A DNA stretch of 14,396 bases from Clostridium sp. CAG:411. GTDB taxonomy: Bacteria; Bacillota; Clostridia; Lachnospirales; Lachnospiraceae. The position numbers were made by a program, and so were the translations under genes. Numbering within the stretch: the first letter of the stretch is position 1; each line of letters starts with the position of its first letter. Below the pieces are notes generated by a model. It did not search any database. It had not been told where the DNA came from and was given only the letters and a program-made list of their open reading frames with translations. Location of the stretch: positions 34,576 to 48,971 of the forward strand of contig FR899736.1 of NCBI GenBank assembly GCA_000437275.1, written 5' to 3'. Below are positions 14,263 to 14,396 of this stretch, one piece after another.

Positions 14263-14396
14263 ATGGAACGACAGAATCGTACACTGGGACAATTATTTGT
14301 GCCAATCTGTTTTGAAACACTATTTTATATGCTTGCCGGGGTTGTAGACACACTTATGTTATCTTCTGTCAGTGACCAGGCAGTAGGGGCAGTGGG
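14263..14396 (+). CDS. MATE family efflux transporter, N-terminal fragment cut by window edge
   Basis: Only 44 codons lie in the window, the only convincing plus-strand gene. The peptide starts MERQNRTLGQLFVPICFETL and continues into FYMLAGVVDTLMLSSVSDQAVGAVG, which matches the first transmembrane helix and the following VDT...S..A..AVG pattern of MATE (multi-antimicrobial extrusion) and MatE-type proteins of Clostridia. These export cationic drugs or metabolites using Na+ or H+. The ATG at 14263 follows a strong AAAAAGGAGG with nine bases of spacing. A TAAAAT at 14226-14231 could be a -10 box, but no good -35 box accompanies it, which would fit activation by the divergent AraC-type regulator. 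Confidence 0.8.
   Translation, partial: MERQNRTLGQLFVPICFETLFYMLAGVVDTLMLSSVSDQAVGAV

Noticed and set aside
1..14396. CRISPR arrays, tRNA or rRNA genes, insertion sequences, phage genes
   Set aside because: No regular repeats, tRNA-like cloverleaf ends, transposase motifs or phage structural genes were seen on either strand.

Overview
The window looks like a chromosomal segment of a low-GC Gram-positive Clostridia member, most likely Lachnospiraceae. This rests on the AT-rich sequence, the strong AGGAGG-type ribosome binding sites, the sigma-A-like promoters (several with an extended TGn -10), the short intrinsic terminators, and a lineage-typical uncharacterised protein resembling the DUF6128 family. 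No rRNA or tRNA is present, so the taxonomy is an inference. All genes are on the minus strand except the last, a MATE transporter that starts on the plus strand at the right edge.

Left part (1-2504): the sbcDC pair, a Mre11/Rad50-type DNA repair nuclease. sbcC is cut by the left edge. Next come about 760 bases without a convincing gene, bracketed by two terminator-like hairpins (2541-2589 and 3173-3211). From 3268 to 5025 is a membrane chemoreceptor (MCP) with its own extended -10 promoter.

Middle part (5254-8667): a two-gene unit of a RimJ-type GNAT acetyltransferase and, 2 bases downstream, an unusual TadA tRNA-adenosine deaminase carrying a complete CPCC-type cysteine-rich domain at its N-terminus. 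Upstream of these is a multi-pass membrane protein with a degenerate GGDEF and an intact-looking EAL domain, a likely c-di-GMP phosphodiesterase.

Right part (8850-14396): a two-domain protein with a very acidic linker, no known function; then a yrbG-tatD-rsmA operon (Ca/Na-type antiporter, TatD DNase, 16S rRNA dimethyltransferase) that ends in a strong terminator at 10367-10405. Last is an AraC-family regulator divergent from the MATE gene, with a perfect 16-bp palindrome over the predicted araC -35 box.

Most of the window is housekeeping (DNA repair, tRNA and rRNA modification) mixed with signalling (MCP, c-di-GMP turnover). I see no CRISPR, prophage, insertion sequence or defence island. 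The points most worth a second look are the CPCC-TadA fusion, the acidic-linker protein, the gene-free 2590-3172 segment, and the palindrome in the araC/MATE intergenic region.
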